39,541 nucleotides of DNA from a virus, in IMG/VR virus record IMGVR_UViG_3300044821_000134, positions 1-39,541 of that record; one strand, 5' to 3'. Numbering within the stretch: position 1 is the first letter of the stretch; every line of letters starts with the position of its first letter. Position numbers and translations under genes: made by a program. A model generated the notes under the pieces. The model had not been told where the DNA came from and made no database searches. It saw nothing but the letters and a program-made list of their open reading frames with translations. This document shows positions 7,460 to 14,263 of this stretch, piece by piece.

Positions 7460-7896
7460 GCCGACACCTCGGCGACTTTCGTCGAAAGGACCGAAGGACT
7501 GATTGGCAATCTGCGGACGGCGCGGGCGAGGCCCTCGTAGCTCTTGACGAGGCTGTGCTGGGTGCCGTTGTAGAAGTACTGGCCCCAGGCGTCGTCAGCC
7601 GAGGACTGCGTGCTCGTCCAGTGCCAGCCGATCTCGATCTCGTCGACGACGGAATTGGCCCAGAGCAGGCGGCTCTCGTGGCGATCTGGCAGCGAGAAGT
7701 CGGCATGGCCGTCGGCCTTGACCTTCTTCGCCCAGGTGCATGCCACCGCCCACGCCAACCGCTTCTTTGGCTTGGCGAGGGCGAGGATCAGGTGGCAGTC
7801 GGGCCGGCCGTCGCGACCGCGGCTGACGCCCATGTAGATGCCGCCTTGGCCGGGCCAGACCTGGCCGATGGCGGGAGCGATGAGGGCGGCGCTCAT
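7456..7896 (-). CDS. DGR target protein 3 (remote target)
   Basis: 146 residues; ATG at 7896 overlaps the upstream stop (ATGA). It has a domain (GIYMGVSRGRDGRPDCHL, HADFSLPDRHESRLLWAN) related to that of target 1, then WHWTSTQSSADDAW and the variable repeat ending YEGLARAVRRL. The frame continues 17 residues past the repeat (PISPSVLSTKVAEVSA), through the conserved post-VR motif, so the repeat is not the extreme C-terminus. Template Asn positions read Asp, Gly, Tyr, Tyr, Asn, Thr, His, Ser and Leu. No signal peptide. It is about 7 kb upstream of the other DGR parts but in the same operon. Confidence 0.9.
   Translation of the reverse strand: MSAALIAPAIGQVWPGQGGIYMGVSRGRDGRPDCHLILALAKPKKRLAWAVACTWAKKVKADGHADFSLPDRHESRLLWANSVVDEIEIGWHWTSTQSSADDAWGQYFYNGTQHSLVKSYEGLARAVRRLPISPSVLSTKVAEVSA
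7485..7498 (-). promoter_or_regulatory. Conserved 14-bp motif downstream of VR3
   Basis: Coding-strand TCCTTCGGTCCTTT, 9 bp beyond VR3. Here it is inside the coding frame of target 3. It is followed by a small CTTTC/GAAAG hairpin. See the matching motifs at 472-485 and 39444-39457. Confidence 0.5.
7508..7611 (-). repeat. DGR variable repeat VR3 (104 bp)
   Basis: Matches the template at 38808-38911 with 12 mismatches, all at template adenines, including one Asp codon (GAC to GTC) and one Tyr codon (TAC to TCC). Confidence 0.95.
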
Positions 7897-8090
7897 GACA
7901 GCGCTCCGAAGCCGGTGATGGCCGCGCCGGTGTAGACGCGGCCGCGGTGGGCCAGCTCACGCCGCGCGACGAGGTTCGCGATGTCGGCGGGGCGAGGGTC
8001 CTGCTTGGCGCGGATGTAGTCCGCGGGGTCGACCGTCAGCTCGGCGCGTGCCGGCGAGGCCTCGGGGTTCTGGCGGGTGGTGAGCTGCAC
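7893..8090 (-). CDS. Small hypothetical protein, first gene of the minus operon
   Basis: 65 residues from a GTG at 8090 with GAGG 7-8 bases upstream. Polar, Ala/Arg-rich, no motif recognised (VDPADYIRAKQDPRPADIAN). The stop overlaps target 3 (ATGA). It begins about 23 bases after the predicted transcription start of the early promoter. Confidence 0.7.
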   Translation of the reverse strand: MQLTTRQNPEASPARAELTVDPADYIRAKQDPRPADIANLVARRELAHRGRVYTGAAITGFGALS

Positions 8091-8119
8091 TTTCGGTCCT
8101 CATTGCCCTGACGGCGCGG

Positions 8120-8164
8120 AGTATGGGACCGATAGTTACCTTATGTCAAGGACCGCAAGTTACC
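8120..8164 (-). promoter_or_regulatory. Minus-strand early promoter with twin operators
   Basis: On the minus strand: TTGACA (8149-8144), an 18-bp spacer and CATACT (8125-8120). Two 15-bp boxes, GGTAACTTGCGGTCC (8164-8150) and GGTAACTATCGGTCC (8140-8126), start exactly 24 bp apart and bracket the -35 element. The same arrangement occurs at the Cro-side promoter. A repressor bound here would block the operon carrying the DGR and integrase. Promoter and operator roles are inferred from sequence. Confidence 0.7.
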
Positions 8165-8207
8165 GTCGTTGGAGGGATGCTTTCACCCGCTCACAAAAGG
8201 GGGAGAA

Positions 8208-8438
8208 ATGCCATGGGAGTTGGGCCGCAGTTCGGTGCTTGGCTGTTCACTTTCCTGTGCCTGCTGGGCAGTTGTGCTGCTGATCTGTTGGATCGTGCTG
8301 CCGTTCGCAGTGATTGGCATCAAGCCGCTGATCCGGCAGCTCATCAAGGAGCAGAAGGAGACTCAGCGCCTGTTGGCGTCGATCGAGCGCGGCCCGGTGC
8401 CCGGCGTGTCGCCCGCAAAGCCGATGCTTCCGCCCTGA
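8208..8438 (+). CDS. Small membrane protein beside the repressor
   Basis: 76 residues from the ATG at 8208, preceded by a strong AAGGGGGAG. One long hydrophobic segment (about 13-38) with several cysteines, then a charged helix (LIRQLIKEQKETQRLLASIE) and a Pro-rich tail. The start is divergent from the early minus operon. Position next to the repressor is typical of superinfection-exclusion or other lysogeny proteins, but there is no family match. The 122 bp after it (8439-8560) hold nothing I can support. Confidence 0.65.
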   Translation: MPWELGRSSVLGCSLSCACWAVVLLICWIVLPFAVIGIKPLIRQLIKEQKETQRLLASIERGPVPGVSPAKPMLPP

Positions 8439-8560
8439 TGGCTCGGCAGTTCCACACGAAGCTCGCCGGCACGTCGGCCAAACAATGACGACGGGCACCC
8501 GAGCGGCGTCCCCGGCAAGCCGACGCGCGGCGTCAACATCCTGATCGCCTACGAGTAGGG

Positions 8561-9004
8561 CTACTGCGCCTTTTTGCCCGTTGGCGGCTCGAAGGATTCG
8601 AGCATGTCGCTGTAGCGGGTGAACTTCTCTTTGGTGAAGTGCTCGCGGGCCTTCTCGAGCTTGTAGCGGATGAAGTTCAGCGTCTCGCGTCGCTCATCGG
8701 TGGGCAGGCTGCGCAGCGCCTCGTCGAGCACGAGCACCTTGGTGTCGACCCGGTTGCCGCGCTTCGGGCCGGCGCCTTGCAGCAGCCAGGTGAGGTTGAC
8801 GTCGGCCCAGTCGGCGATGCGAACAGCCATGCCCATTTCCGGGTAGCCGAGGCCGAGCAGCCATTTGCGGGCTGCCTTGGGCGTCACCTTGAACTCGGCA
8901 GCCAACGCGGCCTGGCGTCCTCGGCCGGCCGGCACCTCCATATCGTCGGCGATCTCGTTCATGCGAGTCGCGAACCCCGAGAGGTTGGTGGCGTCGGCAT
9001 CCAT
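8561..9004 (-). CDS. CI-like phage repressor (no peptidase domain)
   Basis: 147 residues from the ATG at 9004. The N-terminal helix-turn-helix is at about 28-52 (RQAALAAEFKVTPKAARKWL), followed by the WADVNLTWLLQGAGP signature of phage repressor/transcription-regulator HTH proteins. The C-terminus is helical and charged, with no S24 Ser/Lys peptidase, so induction would not be by RecA-stimulated self-cleavage. Divergent from the Cro-like gene across 79 bp of operator-like repeats. It most likely binds the 15-bp boxes at 8126-8164 and 9032-9070. Confidence 0.8.
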   Translation of the reverse strand: MDADATNLSGFATRMNEIADDMEVPAGRGRQAALAAEFKVTPKAARKWLLGLGYPEMGMAVRIADWADVNLTWLLQGAGPKRGNRVDTKVLVLDEALRSLPTDERRETLNFIRYKLEKAREHFTKEKFTRYSDMLESFEPPTGKKAQ

Positions 9005-9031
9005 GCAGGAACGCAAGGTAACCAAACCAAG

Positions 9032-9076
9032 GGTTACTCGGAGTCCTTGCAATTCGGTAACATTCGGTCCCACAAT
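9032..9076 (+). promoter_or_regulatory. Cro-side promoter with twin operators
   Basis: TTGCAA (9047-9052), 18-bp spacer and CACAAT (9071-9076) align base for base with the minus-strand early promoter. Boxes GGTTACTCGGAGTCC (9032-9046) and GGTAACATTCGGTCC (9056-9070) are again 24 bp apart. A further GGTAACC at 9017-9023 may be a third site nearer the repressor gene. Confidence 0.65.
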
Positions 9077-9083
9077 GGCGTCC

Positions 9084-9344
9084 ATGACAGTCCTATCGCC
9101 GCTTGAAGTGGCTATCGAGGCCAAGGGCCTGGCCGCCGTGGCGCGCCACGTCGAGGTCACGCACCAAGCCGTCCGGAAGTGGACCAGGCGCGGTCGTATG
9201 CCCCGCACGGAGTGGACGGGCGAGACCCGCTACGCCGAGAAGATCGAAGAACTAATGCAAGGCGCGGTGACGAAGGAGCAGCTGCTCGCTCCGTGGCCAG
9301 CCACTCACGCTGCCAACGGCGAAGAGGCGCGCGATGCGGCGTAA
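9084..9344 (+). CDS. Cro/YdaS-like antirepressor
   Basis: 86 residues. HTH at about 14-36 (GLAAVARHVEVTHQAVRKW) followed by RRGRMPRTEWTGETRYAEKIEELM, the pattern of Cro/YdaS-type phage regulators. I prefer the ATG at 9084 to the one at 9075 because the -10 element covers 9071-9076 and transcription should start at about 9083, making the message essentially leaderless; no Shine-Dalgarno is seen. Opposes the repressor and would switch on the plus-strand early genes. Confidence 0.78.
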   Translation: MTVLSPLEVAIEAKGLAAVARHVEVTHQAVRKWTRRGRMPRTEWTGETRYAEKIEELMQGAVTKEQLLAPWPATHAANGEEARDAA

Positions 9345-9626
9345 TCATTGCGTCACGGTGAAGCCGGGTGCCCGCGCCTGCCGACTCGACCCGACGTGCT
9401 CCAGCCACAGCTGTACGAGCAACTCGGTCGGGGAGCGCCACTCGTGAACGACCGATGCGACCGCCCACGCGCTGGAACTGCTCAGGTAGATGAGCTCGCC
9501 GACGCGAGGCAGCGGCACGTTGCCGGGCAGCGGGTGCGGATGGCGGCGCCTTCCGGGTAGGAACTGCTCCTGGTCGTCTGGCACGCAATAGCGCACCTGG
9601 ACGACGGTGGCGGTCTCGTCAGTCAT
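9345..9626 (-). CDS. Hypothetical protein, antisense to the early block
   Basis: 93 residues, abutting the end of the Cro-like gene and divergent from the 9648 gene. The middle (VPLPRVGELIYLSSSSAWAV, ASVVHEWRSPTELLVQLWLE) looks like a small beta-barrel fold found in phage hypotheticals. No signal peptide. Because it is antisense to Cro-driven transcription, it may be expressed in the lysogen. Confidence 0.6.
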   Translation of the reverse strand: MTDETATVVQVRYCVPDDQEQFLPGRRRHPHPLPGNVPLPRVGELIYLSSSSAWAVASVVHEWRSPTELLVQLWLEHVGSSRQARAPGFTVTQ

Positions 9627-9647
9627 GGGCAGGGGAAGGTAAGCGAA

Positions 9648-9872
9648 ATGGGCGAACGAACGCAGAAGCTGACGGAGCGCGTCCCTCTCAACTTGACGGA
9701 AGAGGAATACCTCGACCTCTCACGCATGGCGGCGGACGAGGATCGATCGATCCCAGAGTTCCTGCGAGTGCGGGTTATACGGCCTTTCATGTACGGGACG
9801 GTAAGGCGCCCCGATGCGGAGGGCAATGAAGTCACGAGTGGATTTGGTGCACTCGGAGGGCCTGAAAGATGA
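9648..9872 (+). CDS. Small ribbon-helix-helix-like regulator
   Basis: 74 residues. RVPLNLTEEEYLDLSRMAADEDRSIPEFLR (11-40) has the beta strand, helix, helix layout of CopG/Arc-like DNA-binding proteins. The stop overlaps the next start (ATGA). Probable DNA-binding regulator; target unknown. Confidence 0.65.
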   Translation: MGERTQKLTERVPLNLTEEEYLDLSRMAADEDRSIPEFLRVRVIRPFMYGTVRRPDAEGNEVTSGFGALGGPER

Positions 9873-10039
9873 CGCCGATCGCGGTGTTGTCTTACAAGCC
9901 GCAGTCGTCATCGCCGACCTCGGAGCCCCGAAACTGCCGTCGCAGCCCTCGAAATGGGGGTGCGCGCCGCCCCAAACATCGCTCCGGCGAGTGCCTGCCG
10001 GTGCCTACGAAAGTGGTGCATGCCTCGGCCGCCCGGTAG
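9869..10039 (+). CDS. Small basic hypothetical protein
   Basis: 56 residues. The ATG overlaps the preceding stop (ATGA) with GGAGG upstream. Rich in Arg/Ser/Pro, with no predicted structure, and overlapping the next gene by 20 bp. Supported by coupling and Shine-Dalgarno rather than by homology. Confidence 0.4.
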   Translation: MTPIAVLSYKPQSSSPTSEPRNCRRSPRNGGARRPKHRSGECLPVPTKVVHASAAR

Positions 10040-10334
10040 GGTCCGCGAGGCGCTGGCTAGCGCGCTCGAGCAACTGCACGCGCAACACGGCCCGTTGAGC
10101 GCTCGCGAATTGGCGGCTGCGGCGCAGGTCGGGCGCAATGCCGCGGTGATCGCGCTAAAGAACATGGTGCGCGACGGCGTGGTCGAGATCGTCGACGAAC
10201 GCGGGCGCGACGACGGCGTGCGATGGCACAACCGCTACAAGCCGGCTAGTCAGAACATCGGCGACACGCCGCAGGCCTGGGGCGGCATCGAGGCGCTGGC
10301 CGACGCCATGCGCGGCTTCGTCCCAAAGACCTGA
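10020..10334 (+). CDS. Winged-helix DNA-binding protein
   Basis: 104 residues from the ATG at 10020. HGPLSARELAAAAQVGRNAAV...LKNMVRDGVVEIV (about 23-60) is a clear winged helix-turn-helix; the C-terminus (RWHNRYKPA...) is short. The ATG at 9954 is the alternative but adds a non-conserved-looking leader. Early plus-strand block, so likely an early regulator or replication accessory protein. Confidence 0.65.
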   Translation: MPRPPGRVREALASALEQLHAQHGPLSARELAAAAQVGRNAAVIALKNMVRDGVVEIVDERGRDDGVRWHNRYKPASQNIGDTPQAWGGIEALADAMRGFVPKT

Positions 10335-10352
10335 CCCGCCCGCCAACGGCGC

Positions 10353-10991
10353 ATGAAGCAGATCCGCACCGCGGCGCTGTCGCGGACCAGGGCGCCGCCG
10401 TTCACGCCCACAGCGCGCTTCGAGACCGTGCAGTTGCGCAAGCTCCCGCACCTGGCGCGCTGCCTCTTCGCCGAGCTGATCGGCATGTCGCACTTCGAGA
10501 CCGGGCAGATTGAGACGTCGTACGCCGTGCTGCTGGCGCTGCTCGACTTCGACCAGGTGCCGGGTCCGAACGCGCCACCGAAGCCCACGCTGCGCGGTCT
10601 GCGCACCGCGATCGCGCAACTGGCGGCGCTGCGATTGATCGACGTCGACCCGTTCGTGAACAGAAAGGCCAAAGGCCTCTTCTTCCAGGTTCAGAGCCGC
10701 GAAAGCGTCTTTGCGACCTTAAACGGCAAAGACAGACGATCCGACAAACCCGCTGTCGAGGCGGCGGGTGGGCCGATCCGACAGACGATCCGACAAGGGA
10801 TTCAGGAGAAAGATTTCAACGCGCGCGCGACCTGGTCTGTGGATAAGTCCGAAGGTCGGGCGCGGCTCGCGGAGGCGCGGCAGCGCATGGCTGCCGGCCT
10901 GCGCGAACCGGTCCCGAAGCGCGGCCGCAGGGGTCGCGCCAAGGGTTCAGAAGAGAGCATTGACGAAAGGAAGGTTTCACGTGGCACGTGA
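10353..10991 (+). CDS. Putative replication initiator
   Basis: 212 residues. The N-terminal region (RFETVQLRKLPHLARCLFAEL, then LRGLRTAIAQLAALRLID) looks like the winged-helix part of phage/plasmid replication proteins. The C-terminus is basic and disordered, rich in Arg/Lys. Three 10-bp direct repeats lie inside the gene, as lambda's iterons lie inside O. It precedes the Q-like gene, matching an O/P-Q order. No helicase, primase or polymerase is seen in the window, so the phage would rely on host replication enzymes. Function inferred. Confidence 0.5.
   Translation: MKQIRTAALSRTRAPPFTPTARFETVQLRKLPHLARCLFAELIGMSHFETGQIETSYAVLLALLDFDQVPGPNAPPKPTLRGLRTAIAQLAALRLIDVDPFVNRKAKGLFFQVQSRESVFATLNGKDRRSDKPAVEAAGGPIRQTIRQGIQEKDFNARATWSVDKSEGRARLAEARQRMAAGLREPVPKRGRRGRAKGSEESIDERKVSRGT
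10737..10795 (+). repeat. Iteron-like direct repeats (candidate replication origin)
   Basis: CGATCCGACA occurs three times, at 10737-10746, 10774-10783 and 10786-10795. The first and third lie within a longer 17-bp repeat (10731-10747 and 10780-10796). They sit inside the putative initiator gene, next to a relatively AT-richer stretch (10797-10820). Confidence 0.5.
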
Positions 10992-11397
10992 CGCGGACAT
11001 GGAGCGAAGGCTGCAGAACTGGGCACGCTGGCGGTTGAGCACCAAGGGCAGCCCGCTCGGTTATGCCGGGATCGATCTGGAGAGTGCGCTTGAGGGCTCT
11101 GGCAGTGGATACGACACACCTTCGGCGATCCCGATGCACGACTTCGAGGCGAGTGAGACAGAGGCCGCGGTGATGAGCCTGCCCGAAGAGTTGTGGCGGA
11201 CGCTGGTGACCTTCTATGTGGGTGCGGGCAGCCAGGCCAAGAAGGCCAAAGGGCTGGGCGTCACCGAGCGTGGCATGCTCGCTCGCGTCGACCAGGCGCA
11301 CCGCAAGCTGGCCACCTACTTCACTGACAAGGCGCAGCAGGCCAGAGCAGAGAGGTCGCGCGTCGAGCAGTTGCGTCTCACGCTGAAAGGGGTTTGA
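10981..11397 (+). CDS. Q-like candidate late antiterminator
   Basis: 138 residues from a GTG at 10981 that overlaps the previous gene by 11 bp. It opens with MERRLQNWARWRLSTKGS; later parts (SETEAAVMSLPEELWRTL, GLGVTERGMLARVDQAHRKL) resemble the helical and HTH-like core of small phage antitermination/DUF1133-type proteins. It is directly followed by a candidate promoter and a terminator-like hairpin ahead of the late genes, the arrangement of lambda Q, pR' and tR'. Role inferred from context and weak similarity. Confidence 0.6.
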   Translation: MARDADMERRLQNWARWRLSTKGSPLGYAGIDLESALEGSGSGYDTPSAIPMHDFEASETEAAVMSLPEELWRTLVTFYVGAGSQAKKAKGLGVTERGMLARVDQAHRKLATYFTDKAQQARAERSRVEQLRLTLKGV

Positions 11398-11421
11398 CCC
11401 GTTTCATAAAACCTCTACATT
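11394..11421 (+). promoter_or_regulatory. Candidate late promoter
   Basis: TTGACC (11394-11399), 16-bp spacer, TACATT (11416-11421), starting within the last codons of the Q-like gene and in a locally AT-rich stretch. It would drive all genes from 11541 to 35052. Confidence 0.5.
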
Positions 11422-11483
11422 TCCGGCACGCTGGGCATTGCTGACTGGATCAGGAGCCCGGGCCGACGAACGACTCACCTTGC

Positions 11484-11516
11484 ACGCCCCGGTTGACACG
11501 ATGTTGACCGGGGCGT
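11484..11516 (+). terminator. Hairpin between late promoter and late genes
   Basis: Perfect 10-bp inverted repeat ACGCCCCGGT / ACCGGGGCGT with a 13-nt loop, followed by TTTGA. The T tract is short, so it is a weak or factor-assisted terminator. It lies about 60 bp downstream of the predicted transcription start, a plausible target for the Q-like protein. A degenerate palindrome (GTAGGCGCCTGC, 11523-11534) follows. Confidence 0.5.
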
Positions 11517-11540
11517 TTGACCGTAGGCGCCTGCACTGAC

Positions 11541-11948
11541 ATGCCGCATGCAGCGCCCAAGCCTTGCACCTGGTACGGATGCCCGGCGCTGGTCAGGGAC
11601 GGCGGCGTGCGCTGCCAGGCTCACCGTCAGCAGGCCGAGCAAGAGCGCGGCACCGCACGCGAGCGCGGTTACTCGGTGGCATGGCAGAAGGCGAGAGAGG
11701 GCTTCCTTCGCTTGCATCCACTGTGCGAGTGCAAAGAGTGCGATGGCGGCCGACTGCAGGTGACGCCCGCCGAGGTCGTCGACCACACGATCCCTCACCG
11801 TGGCGACATGAAGCTCTTCTGGGACCGCTCCAACTGGAAGGCCATGTCGAAGCGCCACCACGATCGCAAGACCGCGACCGAGGATGGCGGCTTCGGCAGG
11901 GGGGGCGGTCAAATGTCTACGGCCGAGAAACGCGGGACCAGCCGCTGA
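11541..11948 (+). CDS. HNH endonuclease
   Basis: 135 residues from the ATG at 11541. Two metal-type Cys clusters are visible (C9, C14, C25; and LCECKEC around 62-67). The HNH core is VVDHTIPHRGD (H82), SNWKAMSKRHHDRKT (N98, H106/H107). Phages with HNH proteins next to a P27-type terminase small subunit often need them for DNA cleavage during packaging. First gene of the late operon. Confidence 0.85.
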   Translation: MPHAAPKPCTWYGCPALVRDGGVRCQAHRQQAEQERGTARERGYSVAWQKAREGFLRLHPLCECKECDGGRLQVTPAEVVDHTIPHRGDMKLFWDRSNWKAMSKRHHDRKTATEDGGFGRGGGQMSTAEKRGTSR

Positions 11949-11987
11949 CCACTTTTTTGCACGCGCAGGTTTCAGGGGGAGGGGGGT

Positions 11988-12533
11988 ATGGGACTGCGAG
12001 GACCGCAACCGAAGCCGCCCGAGCTCCGCGCCCTCGAGGGCAATCGCGGACACCGCGCCCTCGACCTCACCTCGGTCTTCCGGCCGGAGGTCGGCTTGCC
12101 GTCGGTGCCCAAGCATCTGGGCCGTGAGGCGCGCAAGGCCTGGAAGCGGCTGACGCCCGAACTGCTCCGCTACAACCTGCTGAGCAAGATCGACAGCGAC
12201 GCGTTGGCGATGCTCTGCCAGACGATCGGCCGCCTCGAGCTGATCGAGCGGTCGATCGCCGCGCGCCAGGCGCAGCTGCTGCTCGAAGGTCGGGACCCGG
12301 CCGAGTCGCTGATCGGCGTGACGCCGAAGGGCATGAAGGTGCAGTCGGTGATGTACCAGGTGCTGAACCGGGAGATGGACAAGCTGCGCCACCTCCTGGC
12401 TGAGTTCGGCTTGTCGCCGGCGCAGCGGGCGCGCGTGGCCACGGCGGTGCGCGTGCAGGGCGTTCTGTTCGGCATCGACGGCGGCAAGCCTGCGGATCCC
12501 GCCGCGCCCGCCGGCTTCGCCGAGTTCGATTGA
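11988..12533 (+). CDS. terS: Terminase small subunit, P27 family
   Basis: 181 residues starting MGLRGPQPKPPELRALEGNR, the typical opening of P27-family small subunits, followed by HLGREARKAWKRLTPELL and a helical C-terminus. It recognises the packaging site and loads the large subunit. Shine-Dalgarno AGGGGGAGGGG upstream. The stop overlaps the TTG start of the large subunit. Confidence 0.92.
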   Translation: MGLRGPQPKPPELRALEGNRGHRALDLTSVFRPEVGLPSVPKHLGREARKAWKRLTPELLRYNLLSKIDSDALAMLCQTIGRLELIERSIAARQAQLLLEGRDPAESLIGVTPKGMKVQSVMYQVLNREMDKLRHLLAEFGLSPAQRARVATAVRVQGVLFGIDGGKPADPAAPAGFAEFD

Positions 12534-14263
12534 GCAGCTACCTCGACCGCGCCCGGGCCTATGCCGAGCGCGTGGTCGGCGGCCAGGAAGCGGCCGGCAA
12601 GTTCGAGCGCCTGGCATGCCGGCGCTTCCTGGGTGACCTCGGGCGGCAAGGGACCGAGGCCTTTCCGTACATCTTCGACGACGCCGCCGGCAAGCGCGCC
12701 TGCAGGTTCATCGAGCTGCTACCGCACATCAAGGGCGAGTGGGCCAAGCCGGTCTACGGCGACGGCAAGCTCAGCTACGCGAAGCTGAAACTGGAGGACT
12801 GGCAAGTGTTCATCGTTGTCAACATCTTCGGCTGGCGGCACATGGCGACGCAGCTCCGTCGCTTCCTGCGCGCCTACGAAGAGGTGGCGCGAAAGAACGC
12901 GAAGAGCACGCTGGCCGCCGCCATCCTGCTCTTCATGACGACGGCCGACGGCGAGCCTGGTGCTCACGCCTACAGCGCGGCAACAACCGGCGACCAGGCG
13001 CGCGAGGTCTTCGACGTCGCACGCAACATGGCGCTGCGCGAACCGGAGTTCCGGGCCCGCTTCGGCGTGACGATCGGCAAGCACGACATCACGGTCGAGG
13101 AAACCGCCAGCTCGGCCAAGCCGCTCAACGCCGAGGGCTCGACGCTCGACGGCCTCAACGTGCACTTCGCCTGCGTCGACGAGCTGCACGCGCACAAGAC
13201 CCGCGCGGTCTGGGACGTGATCGACAGCGCTACAGGCGCGCGATCGCAGCCGCTGATCATGATGATCACCACGGCCGGCAGCGACACCGCCGGCATCTGC
13301 TACGAGCAGCGCGACTACACCGTCAAGGTGCTCGAGGGCACAGTCGCAGATGAGAGCTGGTTCGGCATCATCTTCACGATCGACGACGAGGATCTCTGGC
13401 ACGACCCGAAGGTCTGGCGCAAGGCGAACCCGAACCTGGGCATCAGCGTCAAGACCGACGACCTGGCCGCCGCGGTGCGCAAGGCGCTGGCGATGCCGAG
13501 CGCGCTGAACCCGCTGCTCACCAAGCGCCTGAACAAGTGGGTCAACGCCGACACCAGCTGGATCGACGCCGAGAGCTGGCGCCGGTGCGGCGACACGAGC
13601 CTGCGCGAGGATGACTTCGCCGGCGAGAAGTGCTGGATCGGCCTCGACCTAGCGGAGAAGCGCGACTTCGCCGCCAAGGTCAAGGTCTTCGAGCGCGCCG
13701 GCGAGTTCTACGTGTTCCCGAAGCTCTACCTCAACGAGCTGGCGATCGCCGAGAGCGGCAACGCGCACCTGCAGGGCTGGGCGCACGCCGGCTACGTCGT
13801 CGTCAGCGACGGCAGCATCACCGACTTCGACGTGATCGCCGACGACCTGCGCAACGACTGCGGCCGCTTCGACGTCCAGGAGATCGACTACGACCCGGCC
13901 ATGAGCCGCTACTTCGCGCGCACCTTGGTCGACGAGGGCATGCCGATGGTCGAGATCCGCCAGGCGCCGCTCTTCTTCACGCAGCCGCTCATCCAGACCG
14001 AGAACCTGGTGCTCGAGAAGAAGCTGCACCACGACGGCAACCCAGTCATGACCTGGATGGTCAGCAACGTCATGGTCACCCGCTCGAAGATCACCGGCCT
14101 GCAGCACCCGACGAAGAGCCGGGAAGAGAACAAGATCGACGGCCCGATCGCCATGTTCATGGGTCTCGGCCGAGCCTTGCTGCTGGCCACCGACGGGCAC
14201 TCGCAAGCCTTCGTCGACCTGAACGCGGCGGCACCGCAGGCGCCTGCGGAGGCCATGGCATGA
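12530..14263 (+). CDS. terL: Terminase large subunit
   Basis: 577 residues, TTG start overlapping the terS stop (TTGA). ATPase domain: Walker-A-like RKNAKST (121-127), Walker B VHFACVDELH with D217/E218. C-terminal nuclease domain: WIGLDLAEKRDF, DVQEIDYDPAMSRYF and a final acidic region near EENKIDGPIAM. Terminase_1/HK97-type packaging motor that cuts concatemers and translocates DNA into the prohead. The C-terminal tail carries PQAPA from a dispersed palindrome. Coupled to the portal gene by ATGA. Confidence 0.95.
   Translation: MSSYLDRARAYAERVVGGQEAAGKFERLACRRFLGDLGRQGTEAFPYIFDDAAGKRACRFIELLPHIKGEWAKPVYGDGKLSYAKLKLEDWQVFIVVNIFGWRHMATQLRRFLRAYEEVARKNAKSTLAAAILLFMTTADGEPGAHAYSAATTGDQAREVFDVARNMALREPEFRARFGVTIGKHDITVEETASSAKPLNAEGSTLDGLNVHFACVDELHAHKTRAVWDVIDSATGARSQPLIMMITTAGSDTAGICYEQRDYTVKVLEGTVADESWFGIIFTIDDEDLWHDPKVWRKANPNLGISVKTDDLAAAVRKALAMPSALNPLLTKRLNKWVNADTSWIDAESWRRCGDTSLREDDFAGEKCWIGLDLAEKRDFAAKVKVFERAGEFYVFPKLYLNELAIAESGNAHLQGWAHAGYVVVSDGSITDFDVIADDLRNDCGRFDVQEIDYDPAMSRYFARTLVDEGMPMVEIRQAPLFFTQPLIQTENLVLEKKLHHDGNPVMTWMVSNVMVTRSKITGLQHPTKSREENKIDGPIAMFMGLGRALLLATDGHSQAFVDLNAAAPQAPAEAMA
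14235..14248. repeat. Dispersed 14-bp palindrome copy 4
   Basis: Perfect copy, 16 bp when extended (14234-14249), encoding PQAPA in the last residues of the terminase large subunit. Confidence 0.9.

Noticed and set aside
8439-8560. Possible small plus-strand ORF ending at 8558-8560
   Set aside because: No start with a ribosome site and the sequence shows no family; not supportable.
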